The translations under genes and the position numbers were made by a program. Below, piece after piece: positions 21,466 to 33,842 of a stretch of 64,000 nucleotides of DNA (its first letter is position 1; every line of letters begins with the position of its first letter). Source of the stretch: Astragalus membranaceus (taxonomy: Eukaryota; Streptophyta; Magnoliopsida; Fabales; Fabaceae); assembly GCA_039519185.1 (NCBI GenBank), contig CM076847.1, positions 43,248,916 to 43,312,915 of the forward strand, read 5' to 3'. Under the pieces are notes generated by a model. It was given only the letters and a program-made list of their open reading frames with translations. It was not told where the DNA came from and searched no databases.

Positions 21466-24400
21466 ATTTATATTTTACTAGTAAATATGAAGGGTTTCCA
21501 AATTTCTCAAGTAAAATAGAAATGAAGATAAAAAGACACTAATTTTGTCAAGATTATTTTTTAGAAATTATTGAAAGATAATGGGTTGACATAGAATAAA
21601 AGTAAATAAGGATCACCGGGGATCTGAAGGAGCACTGGCTCTGATGGTCTAACTCGCAGTCGATGCTTGGCGCATTGATTGGAGTTAAACTGAAGGACCG
21701 ACGAGGTCTGAAGGGCATGCCTAAGCCTGATGGACCAAAGGGTCTGATGGAGCGCAGACTAGCAACGGTACTAGTAAAATGGTCTGCTTGGGGGTGGCCT
21801 TTTTCGAGCGGCCATGGGTGGCAAGGTCAGGTCATTGACCTGATTTTCCACCTCGAAGGACGTCCATTGTGTTTTTTAGGCGGACACAGCTAGTCTGAAG
21901 GGCCTGGGGCCGGATGATCCGTCGGTTGCTCGATAACGCGACGTGCGATCTGGATTGAAGGACCATTGATGGTCTTAAGGAGCGCTTCGGCTCTGAGGGA
22001 CCGCTGGGGTCTGGAGGAGTACTGAGATTCTGGATTGTGGTATGAGACTAGCGCTTGGAGCACTGAATTTGAGGGAACAAACTATTGGGATTGGTACATG
22101 GCGTACCTGCCTTGAACATACCTAATGAATGCATTTACCTGAGACAGGAAAAGCTATCTATATTTGGCATGTCCAAAAATGCAATGAATGATGTATGCGT
22201 GCAATATAGGTATGTGAAATGGTAGGTATCCGATGGGATGAATGAAGCGTGGCAGATGATGCGAGTTGAAGTTGATGGAACATGGAGGTTGACAACCAAC
22301 GTATGTGAGTGCAGATAAGATATGAATGTGATTGTACTGGTGATGAATGTAATGAAATGAGCAGTTTTTCCTCCTTTTGCTTTTTTGGCTTTTCTCTCTT
22401 TTTCTTGATATATAATGAGTGTATGGACTGCAAAGTGTGATGCAAATTGGGGGCAACGATGAGACCGACACTTGGACATCTATCGAAGCAAACAATGTCA
22501 TGCATGTAACGTGATGAACGTGGGATGATGAATGAAATGGGTATACCGTGGGTGTTGAACCCGATGGAATGAGAAAGTTGACAACGGTATATGTGACTGT
22601 AGTGATTAATTTTAGTGTGATGATGAATGTAATGGATGGATTTTTCTTTTCGCTTTTTTCTTATTCATTTTGCTTCTTTTCTTGATGCATGCAATGCGAA
22701 TGTAATACTTTGATGCAAATGCTATGGTAACACATGAATGCATAGCAAAATGATATGATTGGTGATGTAGAAAGCTTTTGGCAACGATGAGACCGGCACT
22801 TGGCACGTCTGTCGAAGTAAAAAAAGTGTTATAGGTATGCAATGTGATGAATGTGCAATGCAAAAGTAAATGGACTACAAAAGGCCCGTGAATGATGGAT
22901 ATTGAAGTTGGTTGGAAACAGAAATTGATAAGCTGTGTATGCGAATGCAAATGTACTGCTGGCTGCATGATGGAATGATTTATGCTTTGGTGGGGGTAAC
23001 GGGTGCAATGTGGATGATCTTTGCCTTTTTGGTTTTCTCTTTTTTGCCCCTTTTTGAATGAATGAATGAATGAGTGCGCACAGGTAATGCTTAAATGCAA
23101 TAATTGTGGTAGATGCATGACTTGTTGTTGAAATACAATGTATGGTGCAATGATTTATGATATGGTATAATAGTATTGCATGCAAATGCGTTTTGTTTTG
23201 AGATGAGAAATGAGACTTTCGATGCGAGGGGTAGAGAGCTGAGTGCTTTGGAATAATCATTCCTTGGAAAGAGGTTTGAATTCAGACATGGCAACCTCAA
23301 GGTTGTTATTCACAGACACTGATGTGCAAAACTATTTGACCGTATTTGCAGACTCGCTTATTTTGCTCTCCTATGATGGTGCCCCATGATGATTGATTTT
23401 TAGGTCCACAAAGTTAGCTGAGTGAGTTTCCGACTTCACATTATTAACTTATGTTCTCTCTTTTGGAAGCATAAACATGTAGAGTAGTGCAAATACAGAC
23501 GAATTAATGAGTCTGTTGGCTTGGTATGACGGATATGACACGTGGGGGGATGAATGGTAGGTTTTTGCCAAAATCATGAAAGGTGGAACTGCCCCGATTT
23601 AGACTACCGGTGAAGGTGAGTGCATAACTTGCCCCTGTCTAGTGGTGACAACAGCCAGGGTTGTAGAGAAGATAATGAATTGAGAATACCGTGACTTTGG
23701 AATGAAGGGTGGCAAACAAGAGATTCTGTTTCAAACCACGACGTTTGGTGTTGCCCCAATCTTGACGAGAGCAAGGTTGCCCCGACTCGAGTTTGCAAAA
23801 GGCTGTATTTAACATGGCGGGTTGAGAAATTGCCCCGGTGTGGTCTCACGGATGTGAATATGACGAGGGGACGAGATGAGTGTACGGCGAATTTCCCCGA
23901 CTTTAGATTGAGTGAAGGGTGACGGGACTTCCCCACTTTGGAATGGTATTTCAAATGATTGCTTCTAGTGGGGTTATGAAAGGTGACTGAGTTAGGGTCA
24001 TGGGTCTTTGGAATTGGTCGTATGGATTGGATGTGGTATATGAATGAGATGGATGCCGGACATTTCCCTAAGTTCAAGCGGCATGAAAGGTGATTCAAGT
24101 GCCCCACTTTATGAGATCTAGGTGATGGTCCTGGTCTAAACTTTTGGCCCTTTGAAGGTGACTCCCACAGACTATGATAATCCTGAGTTTTTGATACGAT
24201 GAAAATTTCACTTGGTGATTGCTAAACTTTGTCTTGATATCTGCGCGATTTGAATGAATATTGGAGTGCAAGCCCTTTGGGTTTTTTTTTTCTTTTTTTT
24301 TTTTATATATTCTTTTCTGCTTTTTTTTTTTGAGCAAATATATTGTAGATAAATAAACTTACTTGTCCTAAAGTTAAATCTTTGAGAAAACGAAAGCAAT

Positions 24401-27400
24401 CAGCCATTGATCCGCATGGACTTGTTCGGGTGGTAGCGTGGCCAGTGGTTAGGGGTTTATGAAAGAAGGGTTTGTGATGTGGTCAAAGGTTATGGGTAAT
24501 GTGGTCAATGGTTATGGGCTCGTGGAGTATAGACTCAAATGGGCTCGGAGAGGTGTTCGATGATTTATTGATACAATGACCTAAGTAGGTTCAGAGAAGT
24601 GCTGGAGGCCAATGATTTGGGTTTTGCGGAAGAAATGAGAATCCGACCTAAGGAGGTGTTTGTGGCTTTATTCGGACAAGGATATCTTATGTGTTTGGTG
24701 ATTTTATGTATCAGCTCGCAATTTCTACTGCTTTTGCCTTTTTCCCCGAGGATTTCTTTTTCAATCATTTTTTTTGAATTTCACTTTCTTTTTTGTGATC
24801 TTTTTTCCTCCCCTTTTTTTTGAGTAGAGTGAGCTGATAAAAGTGACACACCATTTTTAGGTGTGGAATTGATCCTTGTCGAGGGTGGATTTTCTTGATT
24901 TTTATTGGCTCAGAGGGGTGGTAAAGGGTATTTCTTTTTGGATGTAGGGTATAGGAAGATGACCACACTTCATTTCGAATCATGATTGCTTGCTTTCTCG
25001 AAAATTAACCCTAAGACAACAATTTATTTATTTTTATATATCTGCTCTTTTTCTCTATATTTCTTTTTGTTTGCCCTAACCTTTGCTTAGGCTGCTCTTT
25101 GGAGTTTTCAACCTAACAGGCTTTTTTGATGATTTTTTTTTGTGTTTTTCTTTTGTTCTTTTGTTTTGCAAAGGGCTTGCATCAAGATATCTAGTGGTCA
25201 CAAATTTTCCCCGGCATGGGGGCCTAAAGTGTTAGCTCATGAAATTTCATCATTGGGAACAAACCAAGTAATTAGCTAGGTACTTGTGTGGGAGATATGT
25301 ATTGGGCGGTCGGGGTGGGACTGGACATGTACAAGGGATGATGATAAGATGCAAAGATGTGGACACTAACCGACTCAAACAAGAGTAAATGCACATTGCA
25401 TACAAGCTCACTATACGAATGCTTCAAAGAGAGTTAACATAGTCAGCGACATGATAGGAGAAATTTTTGATAACACATTAGTTAACAAAGTGGACCATTT
25501 AGATCATTTGTCATGGGACTGATGAGATGCTTCATTTCCTGAAGAAAATTGTGAACGAGCTGCAAACAGTGAATAACTTCCCTTTTTGGAAATTGAGTTT
25601 CTAAAAACACCTTGAGTTTGTAGCTAAGCTAAACTTTTCCAAAGAAGAATAATCAATTTCGCCCCATCTCTCATCAATTTTTGAAAAAGGGTTGCTCATG
25701 TTTTTTTATAGAGAATGAGACAGAATGTGTTAGATGAACTGACACATGATGATGGACATGGATGATGAAAATGTAGGTGCATGAAATGCATGTGATTGTT
25801 TGACTCCAATGACATCTAAGATGTTCAAAGGAATAATCATGTTAGATGATTCTGGTTTTTAAGAGACACTGCAACATCTAAGTGGTGCAAATTTACAAAT
25901 TCTCATTGAAAAGAGTAATGACATGTTTTTGGTTTTTTTGAGTTCTTCTTTTCTAGAAAACAACACATGCAATGGAAAATGATTGTTTGATTCTAACTAA
26001 ATGCTATGCCAAGTATGCAAAGAAACAATTATTGTAAATGACTTAGCAACATGATAATGATGCAAACATTTTTTCAATTGATGATGAATGATGCAAGAAT
26101 AGTAAAATACTGTTATGTTTTTTTCTTTTTTGGAATGTAACGTATGAATGAACACATGATGATGGATATGTACGATAAAATGTAAATGTATGAAATGCAT
26201 GGAGGAACTGATCACTTGAAGGGACCAACGACTTTATTCTATCATGAGTGCATGGTGTTTTTTTTTTAAAAAGATTAATTATGCGTATGCAATGGGGGTA
26301 GTCAAATTACATGCCCCCCGTGTCCTAATGCATGCGGGAACACATGATGAAAATGCAGATGTAAATGCATGAAATGCGTGCATGAATGATCACTTGGAAA
26401 GACTAATTATTCTAAATCATTTTTTTTGGGCAATGCAGCATGTGACTGATGCAGGGTTGCTCATTGATGCTCAACGATGCATGAAAAGAGTGACGACATG
26501 TGTTTTGTTCCTCGAAAACGACACATGCAGTGAAAAATGATTGTTTGATTCTAATGAAATGCTATATCAAGCCTGCAAAGAAACAATTATTGTAAACGAC
26601 TTTGCAACACATGATGATTGATATGTACGATGAAATGTAAATGTATGGAATGCATGGGGGGAACTGATCTCCCAGAAAGACCGGCTATTCAAAATGATTT
26701 TTGCTTTTAGGAGACAATATGGCATGCGGATGATGCAAATCGTCGTTTATTGCCAACTGAAATATATTTTGGACGATGAATGACTTTTGTTTTTTTTTTA
26801 TTTAGAAAATGACTCATGCATGGATGACTGATGCGTTTGAGGTGGTTTGGAATAAAGAACTTTTATCTTTCATTATTTTTTATGATGCATGAAGAAGAGT
26901 AATGCGTTTGGATGAAATAATGAATGAATGCAAATTTTTTATAATATCAAGGCGATATTATTTTCTCATTTTTGGCGTATGGCTACGCAAAATGAAGTAA
27001 TTTAAAAGGTATGATATTTTGTTATTTTAGATGATGAGATGCATGTTGGTACCATGATAGTGAGATGAAAATGATGAATGCATGATGATTTTTTTTTTAT
27101 TTTCTAGTTAAAAGACTAACTATGCTCACGCAACAAGAATAATCAAGTTAAATGCCCCATTGTGTCCTAATGCATGAAGAAACACATGGTGATAAATGAC
27201 GAAAATGCAGATGCGAATGCATGAAATGAATGATCACTCAGAAAGGTCAGTTATTCTAAATAGTTTTGGAGGCAATGATGACATAATTTTTGAAATGATG
27301 CATGTTGAAACAGTGTATAAATGATGTGTGGATGAAATGACGTATGGGTGTTTTAATGAAACAACAATTTTTTGATGGATGAAAAGGTGCGTGAATGCTA

Positions 27401-29522
27401 TCATGATATTGCAAATGATAAAATGCCTATATTATTTAATGATGATTTTTGTGAATGATTATGAATGAATGAAAATGCATGCTAAATGAGATATTCAGTT
27501 AGTTACCAATTTTTTTTAATTGTGATCATGCTTTTTGTTTTTCTTTTTCGTGAAAAAAAAAATGTAATGTATGAATGAACGAATAACGTTGCATGATGCA
27601 GATGCGAGGAAGGTGGATGAATGATCACTTGAAAAGATTGACTATCCAAAATGATTTTTCGGAGGCAATGCAATATGATGATGAATAATGCAAGAAAGTG
27701 GCATCATTTTATTATTTTTTCTTTTATTTTGGAAATGATGCGTGCTAGATGACTAATGCATTCGAGGTGGTTAGGAATGAAGAGCTTTCGTTTTTATTTT
27801 TATTTTTCTATGCATAAAGAGGAGTAATGAATATAGTATGTTTTTTCCTATATGAGTATGCAAGATGATGCAAGTTGGACAAATATGTAGTATCTTTGTT
27901 TTTTTTTATAATGATATGCATGTTATTACCAAGAGAACAAGTGATTCGTTCTATGGTGATTTTGAATGATTATGAATGGATGTTTGTGTATATGATGCTA
28001 TTGCCTTTTTTGGTGTGCGCATGACACTCGCGGCGATTTTTTTTTAAATGTGTGGAAATGAGTAATGAACATGACCTTTATATAATATGGGGGTAATTTT
28101 TTTTGGTGTACGGATATGCAAGATGAATGCAATTTTGAGAAAAAAAATGATACCTTCGCGATGCATGATAGTGCAACAATAACAATGAAATGCTTATGGA
28201 AGAATGGTTTTAGTATGAATGAATGGTGATTTTTTTTATGTGTTTTCTTTGAATAAAGTATAATGCATGAACATATGGATGTTTGTTGTACATGAGCAAC
28301 AATGGAGATGAATGAAATGCGTGATGGTTTATCCCTTTTTTATGTTTCACCTAGAATAAAAAAGCAAACAAATGCTATTGGGTGATGAATGATCCAATAA
28401 TGAGGAAATTTATGATTTTTGTTTTGACGCATTTGTTGAAGGACTGATGCATTTGAGATGGATAGGAATAAATGACTTTTGTCCTTGTTTTTTATGATGC
28501 ATGAGGATGATGCATTTAAAAATAAATTTTTATAATAGCAATGCGATGTATGAGTATGAGAGATGATGCAACTAGGATAAAATGATGCATGTATGGAGAA
28601 ATTGCGCATTTGGACTATGATGCATGTATGGAGAAATGATGCATGTATGGAGAAATTGTGCATTTGGACTATGATGACAATATGAGCGAAATGTTATAGA
28701 ATGTCTCATGCAATTTGTAATAATGATGTTGCAAATGACAAGACGCCTACACTATTTGATGGTTTTTTTTTCCGATATTTATGAATTATGAATATATGAT
28801 GAATGGTACGGTAGGGAATTGGCAATGTGATGCATATGATGAAAAAAAAATGATCTTATTTTATGATAATTTTTTGTATGATGAATGAAAGGAATGATGT
28901 CGTCTCGTATGCATGCAAATGAAGGAAGCATGAATTTTTTTGAGTGATTTTAATTTTGGAGAAAAACTAACCAGATTGATAGGGAGGGTAAGTATAGTGC
29001 CCCTGTGTCCTAGGTGGGTCATGTCTAAATTGGGATTTTCAACATGATCTAGGGTCACTTATGTGATCAATCTCTCAGGTGGCTCTATTCACCTCCTCAC
29101 AAAGGTCTCCAGAGCTAAAATCCCTTTCATGATATGATCCACAACGATAGCGAGCTACCTGGTGTGGGATACCATGAAAGAGCGTACTCTGGTTGAGACT
29201 TTAATGAGAATCAGGCAGATAAAATCCAGAATGACTGTCACTAATAATCTCCACTCGTCCTAGGTTATTTGCAGACCCAGGTATAGGGCCCTACTCAAAA
29301 GTGTGTGCAAAAGTGTAAGTGAGGTGTGTGATGAGGGCAAAATACCTAAACTAGCCAAGCTGAAAAAGATATTCAACAATAATAATAAGAGAGTCGTCTA
29401 CCCTAAGGTTCAATAATATGAAGAAATGCTAATAAATAAATAAAATAAGCATAAGGGTAAAAAAAAAATATAAAGCTAATAAAACTTACACATTTAGTTA
29501 ACTAGGCTTGACTCTCTTAATA
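21466..29522 (-). other. Internal region of the non-coding element, no polyprotein
   Basis: About 8 kb without a convincing gene. 21600-22080 has repeated CTGAAGGA / GGTCTGA words. 22130-23200 holds diverged direct repeats, each including GCAACGATGAGACCG and T-rich CTTTTTTGG runs. 23580-24130 repeats 'TGCCCC' with 'AAAGGTGA'. 25700-28700 is a degenerate tandem array rich in ATGAATG, ATGATGCATG and poly-T. The minus-strand His- and Ser-rich open frames (22130-23300) follow from ATG/CAT-rich repeats, have no domain, and overlap in several frames at once. 29100-29350 is more complex sequence that could be the element's 5' leader. Confidence 0.7.
25700..28700. repeat. Degenerate ATGATGCATG-rich array
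   Basis: Recognisable recurring blocks: 'ATGAAATGCATG' plus 'GATCACTTG' plus 'AAAGACT' type segments near 26180, 26360, 26640, 27210 and 27620, about 200-500 bp apart and interleaved with poly-T runs and CATGATGATGGATATGTACG. The copies are too diverged for an exact period by eye. Confidence 0.6.
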
Positions 29523-29525
29523 TGT

Positions 29526-29542
29526 CCCCAGTGAAGTCACCA
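29526..29542 (-). other. Primer binding site, tRNA-Arg-like
   Basis: Minus-strand TGGTGACTTCACTGGGG begins two bases after the LTR ends at 29545. It is complementary, apart from transition-type differences, to the 3' end of plant tRNA-Arg (…CCCCAGYGGAGTCGCCA as I recall it). Ogre elements are described as tRNA-Arg primed. Confidence 0.75.
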
Positions 29543-29544
29543 GC

Positions 29545-31965
29545 TGTAGCGACTGAAAAATCCGGAGGAGGGACTCTTCGAAGTTCTTGAAATGAAGCCG
29601 CCACCAAAGTTTAGTTTAAGGGCAAACATTGGAAAATCCCTATTGAGTGGATAAGGGGGTTTTGCGGACCAGGTTTAGGCTCGGGAGTCGTTTATGCGTA
29701 GGGAAGTTATTAGCACCCTACGACATCCTTCCTAAGGAAGGCTACCTTTTAACTAAATGTGTAAACATTTATTAATTTAAAAATAATGTTTCTACCCTAA
29801 TAATAATAAAAAAGACTCGATAAACGGTCAGTTATTTTTATACTTTTTGAGAAAAATGAGAGAAAATGAATTTAAAGGAAAAAAAAAGGTTTTTTATTAA
29901 TGCAATTGACAGAGGTCGGCCACCCTCTGCTCCTACGTATCTCCTGGTAGAGAATCAAATCACACGTAGTTCTTGGGTAGAAAATGTTTGTTGGTTGGTG
30001 TTTTTTATTTATAAATATTTTTGGAAATTGAGAGAGGTATTTGTAATGACCAAACCAGTAAAAACTCAGAGTGATCGTCACTCACAGCTCGTTTGAAAAC
30101 TAAAGCTGTTATTAACGGTCAAACAAGCTAAACTCAGAGTGACCATTAGTAACAAGCCATTTTTATGCTTAGGAAAACATTTATTCGTTATTTGGGAAAA
30201 AAACAGGTTTGTGAAAGAAAATGTTTATTTAGGGAAAAGAAGAAGAAAAAAAGAAACAGGGGTGTTGTGTTATTAAAGGTGAGGTACGAATAGCAACAGA
30301 GGCTGCATTTTTAAAATGGGGGGTGCAAACAGTGAGCCCAGCTTGTTTTTGTAAGCTGGGCTGCGTTTTCTTTTTAAAACGTAAAAAAAGGGGAATGGGC
30401 CTGCTGTCAAAAAGGCGTGCGGGTTAAATCCGTAGAAAGGGGGGTGTAATAAGCGATCTGAAACAAAACTAAACAAAAAAAACCAAAACAAGAAAGGAAT
30501 ATAAAAGGGGAACTAAAAAAAATGCAACCCTAATCCAACTCATCCCATCTCAGCGTCGTTTCATGCCTTGAGACAGAGAAGACAATTTTTTTTAAAAAAA
30601 CAGAGGAAACGGGAGCAAGAAAGAACGCGGTGGAGAGAGGGAGGACGAAAGAGAGAGGACGCGTCGGCGAAGGCCTACCCGCCGGAGGGGAACCATGGTG
30701 TCGGTGCTTGCGATGGCGACGAAGGTAGCGGCGTCGGGCGTAGATGGCGCGATGACGGAGTAAGAAGAAGGTGCTGCTACGGAGTTTCGCGCCGTCTCCA
30801 GCGACGGCGATGGTGGTGGCGGCGGCTTGGTGATGAAGCGATTCGGCTACGAAGGGATTGTACAGCGGTGGTTCTCTTTTCTTTCTTCTCTTTTTGGTTG
30901 TTCGGTGGTTGTCGAGGGAGGTGGCGATGTGCGGTGGTGGCCGTTTGGGGTGAGGCGACGGTGGTGGTGCGGTTTCGGTGGCTGTTTGGAAGATTTGATG
31001 GTGGTGAGAGAGAGAGACCGAAGGTGAAGGAGGAGGTGAGCGAAGTGAGAGAGAGAAGGGGTTCGGGTGCAACAAGAGATGATGGTGCACGATGGTTTTG
31101 TGGCTTTTTGGTGGTTGACGGTGGTAGGCGCCGGTGGGGATGGTGCTCGCCGGAGGTCACGGCGGCATCAACGGCGGTGGTTCGGAGGAACTCTCCCTCC
31201 CTTTTTTACTGTTTCTCTTCTTCTTTTCTCTCTTTTTTCTTTTGATTTTTGATCATGTGTTTCTTCCGGTTTTGTGTGTCTGTTCCCCCCTGTTTTTCAG
31301 TTTTGTTTATAGAGTCCAGTAATATATTGAGACAAATTGGCTGTTATGGTTTGCAGGGAAATCAGAGGTAGTGGAGCAGAGGAGGAGCAGCAGCAGGGTA
31401 GTGCAAGCTGTCTTGTTGGAGCGAAAGAGGAAAAAGGGGAGAACAAGAAGAAAGAAGACTTGTTTTCATTCTCAAAACATAAAAGCAGGGGCTGGCTTCT
31501 AATCCCTTCATTTTATTTTGATTTTATTTTTTTTGTACTTTTGATTTTAATTAATTTTTGTACTATTTTGTATTTATTTTTTGTCTATACATGTGTACTA
31601 AAGTTGACTTTGTAAAAAAAAAAACTGATTATAAAAAAGTATTTAATCTGATTTTTATTAGATTTTTAGAACAAAATTAAACCGATGACAACGACGAAAA
31701 ACAAACGTACACGACGAGACGCGGACGCGCGTCTACAACGAGAATATGCGAATTTGCGCACTAAAATAAACACTCGTACACAACAATACGCGAACACCTA
31801 TTTGCAACGGGGACTAAAATGTGTACATTATTAACAATAGCACACACGCACCAATGAGAAGTAACATGCCTATACATGACTGGGAACGACACACATAAAC
31901 GATAAAAACAATATTTTGGATTTTCTAGAAACTTTAAATTAGCCGGACAAAATTAGGGTATGACA
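29545..31965 (-). mobile_element. 5' LTR of the non-coding element
   Basis: 2421 bp, TGTAGCGACTG at the left and GGGTATGACA at the right on the plus strand. On the minus strand it is the 5' LTR, next to the primer binding site. It is closely similar along its whole length to 19025-21452. Confidence 0.88.
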
Positions 31966-32553
31966 AACACCAATCGCGTCGTTGCCGATTAGGTTGTTAA
32001 TGATGATGTTATTTTCAAAAGGAGTTAGTAGCGAGACCATTCTAACCGTTGTTGTTCGGTCTTCGCGAAAGCTCAATCCTTTTTCAAAACCAAAAACCGA
32101 GAACTACGTAGCTTTGAATTCTCCATCGCACCGGGAGATACGTAGGAGCGGGGTCCTGTCCCGTCAAGCACACTCTTAAAAAATCTTTGTTTTGTCCTGA
32201 TTTTCAAAGATAACCAAAAATATTCTTCTTCCCTCCTGTTTTCAATAGAACAAACCTTAAAGAAAAGAAAAGAAAAGAAGTAGAATAAATTGCTTTCGAC
32301 TCGAACTTTTGTCTAAACCACACATCAAGTTAATGGTTCCCTTTCGGTAGAAAGGAGGTGCGGGGTGCTAATACCTTCCCCGTACCTAACCGACCCCCGA
32401 ACCTACATCTCTGCGTTTCCAAAAGACCATCCGCCTTGTTTAAAAGACATTTTTTCAATGTTTTGGTCTTAAAATTAAAATATTGGTGGCGGCTCCAAAC
32501 TTTTTCCACGTTGTCAAACGAAAAGTCCCAAACCGGATTTTTCGGGCACAACA
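31966..32553 (+). mobile_element. Right end of the interrupted solo LTR, with conserved 3' module
   Basis: Continuation of the solo LTR after the inserted element. It holds the second copy of the 162-bp unit (to about 32075), then GAACTACGTAG (32099), GGAGATACGTAGGAGC (about 32134), GGGTGCTAATACCTTCCCCG (about 32364) and the terminal CGGATTTTTCGGGCACAACA. These landmarks also occur, in reverse orientation, in the LTRs at 19025, 29545 and 38224. Confidence 0.85.
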
Positions 32554-32558
32554 CTAGG

Positions 32559-33842
32559 CACAGGAACCTTACTAGTTCCAGAGCCCCCACTATTTCTTGA
32601 TTTAAAGGGAAATTTACTTTCATAGAAGTCAACATCGTTTGACTCGATGGTTACTTTTGCATTCAGGTCATAGAATCTGCATGCTTTGCTGTTTACTGCA
32701 TAACTAATGAATACACATTCATAGGCTCTACTGGCAAGTTTGACTCTTTTTGGGTCTGGGATCCTTACATAGGCCAGACAGCCCCAAGTTCGGAAATAAG
32801 ACACATTTGGTTGTCTTTTCTTTATCATTTCATAAGGAGAAATTTTATTCCTAGATTTAGGAACTCTGTTCAGTACATAGCATACTGTTATTAAAATTTC
32901 ACCCCACCAGTGTGATGCAGCGCCCGAATTAAGCATAATCGCAACTGTCAATTCGGTAAGGGTTCTATTTTTCCTTTCTGCTTTACCATTCATTTCAGGT
33001 GAATATGGTGCAGTCGTTTCATGTATGATTCCATTCAACATATAAAAGTCATTAAACAACTGGGAATCATACTCAGTTCCTCTATCGCTTCAAAAACGCT
33101 TTATCATTTTTTCAAATTGATTTTCAATTTCCTTTACAAAAATTTTGAACATGTCAAGCGCTTCACTTTTATTTTTCATAAGGTATACAAAAGTGTAGTC
33201 TGAGCAATCGTCAATAAATGTGATAAAATAGCGTTTACCATTTCTGGTCAAAGTTCCGTCTAGTTCGCAAATATCAGAGTGTATTAAGTCTAATGGCTCT
33301 GATTCTCTAATGACGGATTTGTGAGATGACTTTGTAATTTTGGCTTGAGTACAAAATTCGCATTTATGAAAATCGGTTAACGATAGTTTGGGAATTATCC
33401 CTAAATTGCTCAAATTCGAAATAATGCGCTTATTGACATGACATAAACGAGAGTGCCAAATATTAAAATCACACAACATATACGCAGAAGGAAAAACTTT
33501 ATTAACTTCAACATTCAGTTTGAACATGCCATCAGTGGCGTACCCTTTCCCTACAAAAGTACCATTTTTGGTCAAGGTATACAAATCTCCCTCAATAGTC
33601 TGAGTAAACCCTGCCTTATTCAGAAGGAAGCCAGAAACTAGATTCTTCCTTATCTCTGGAGTGTGCATCACGTCCTTCAAGATTAGAGTCTTTCCAGAAG
33701 TGAACTTCAGCTCAACATCTTCAATACCTGCAACAGTAGTGGTGTGAGCGTCGCCCAACAACACTTTCTTATCATCAACCGCCTTGTATGTTTTAAACAT
33801 AGCACGGTTATTGCATACATGGCAAGAGGAGCCAGTATCATT
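32559..33842 (-). pseudogene. Ty1/copia protease C-part and integrase
   Basis: Same frame as gag. Just below the TGA at 33845-33843 it reads NDTGSSCHVC, the aspartic protease active site (DTGS). Then come the integrase zinc domain (WHSRLCHVNKRI … CEFCTQAK) and catalytic core, with D in LDLIHSDICEL, D in SDRGTEYDS and E in NGKAERKNRT, followed by YFRTWGCLAYVRIPDP and KACRFYDL. Breaks: TGA at 33092-33090 where SDRG is normally preceded by arginine (CGA to TGA). It ends at the CTAGG duplication beside the solo LTR and resumes at 15647. The catalytic triad is intact apart from the stop. Confidence 0.92.

Larger units (their letters stand above)
19025..31965 (-). mobile_element. 12.9-kb non-coding LTR retrotransposon (LARD-like), Tat/Ogre-type, complete
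   Basis: Two highly similar long LTRs (19025-21452 and 29545-31965) bound an 8.1-kb internal region, with AACAC duplicated at 19020-19024 and 31966-31970. Primer binding site and polypurine tract positions show it reads on the minus strand. Its minus-strand LTR start, TGTCATACCCTAATTTTGTC, is nearly the same as that of the solo LTR it sits in, so the two families are related. No gag, protease, RT or integrase motif is legible in the internal region on either strand. It must have moved with proteins from another element, as described for large retrotransposon derivatives (LARDs). Confidence 0.88.
15648..32553 (+). mobile_element. Solo LTR of a Tat/Ogre-type element (~3.96 kb), itself interrupted
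   Basis: Starts TGTCATACCCCAATTTTGTC at 15648 and ends CGGATTTTTCGGGCACAACA at 32553. CTAGG flanks both sides (15643-15647 and 32554-32558), a perfect 5-bp target duplication inside the copia integrase/RT linker. Removing the element at 19025-31965 and its duplication leaves about 3960 bp with no internal region, so this is a solo LTR formed by LTR-LTR recombination. Orientation is plus, supported by a TATA box at 16663. Long LTRs of several kb are typical of legume Ogre elements. It also carries a TC microsatellite, a MITE and a 162-bp tandem repeat. Confidence 0.88.

Noticed and set aside
22130..23300. Cluster of long His/Ser-rich minus-strand frames
   Set aside because: Three frames are open at once over ATG/CAT-rich repeats, which is a composition effect.
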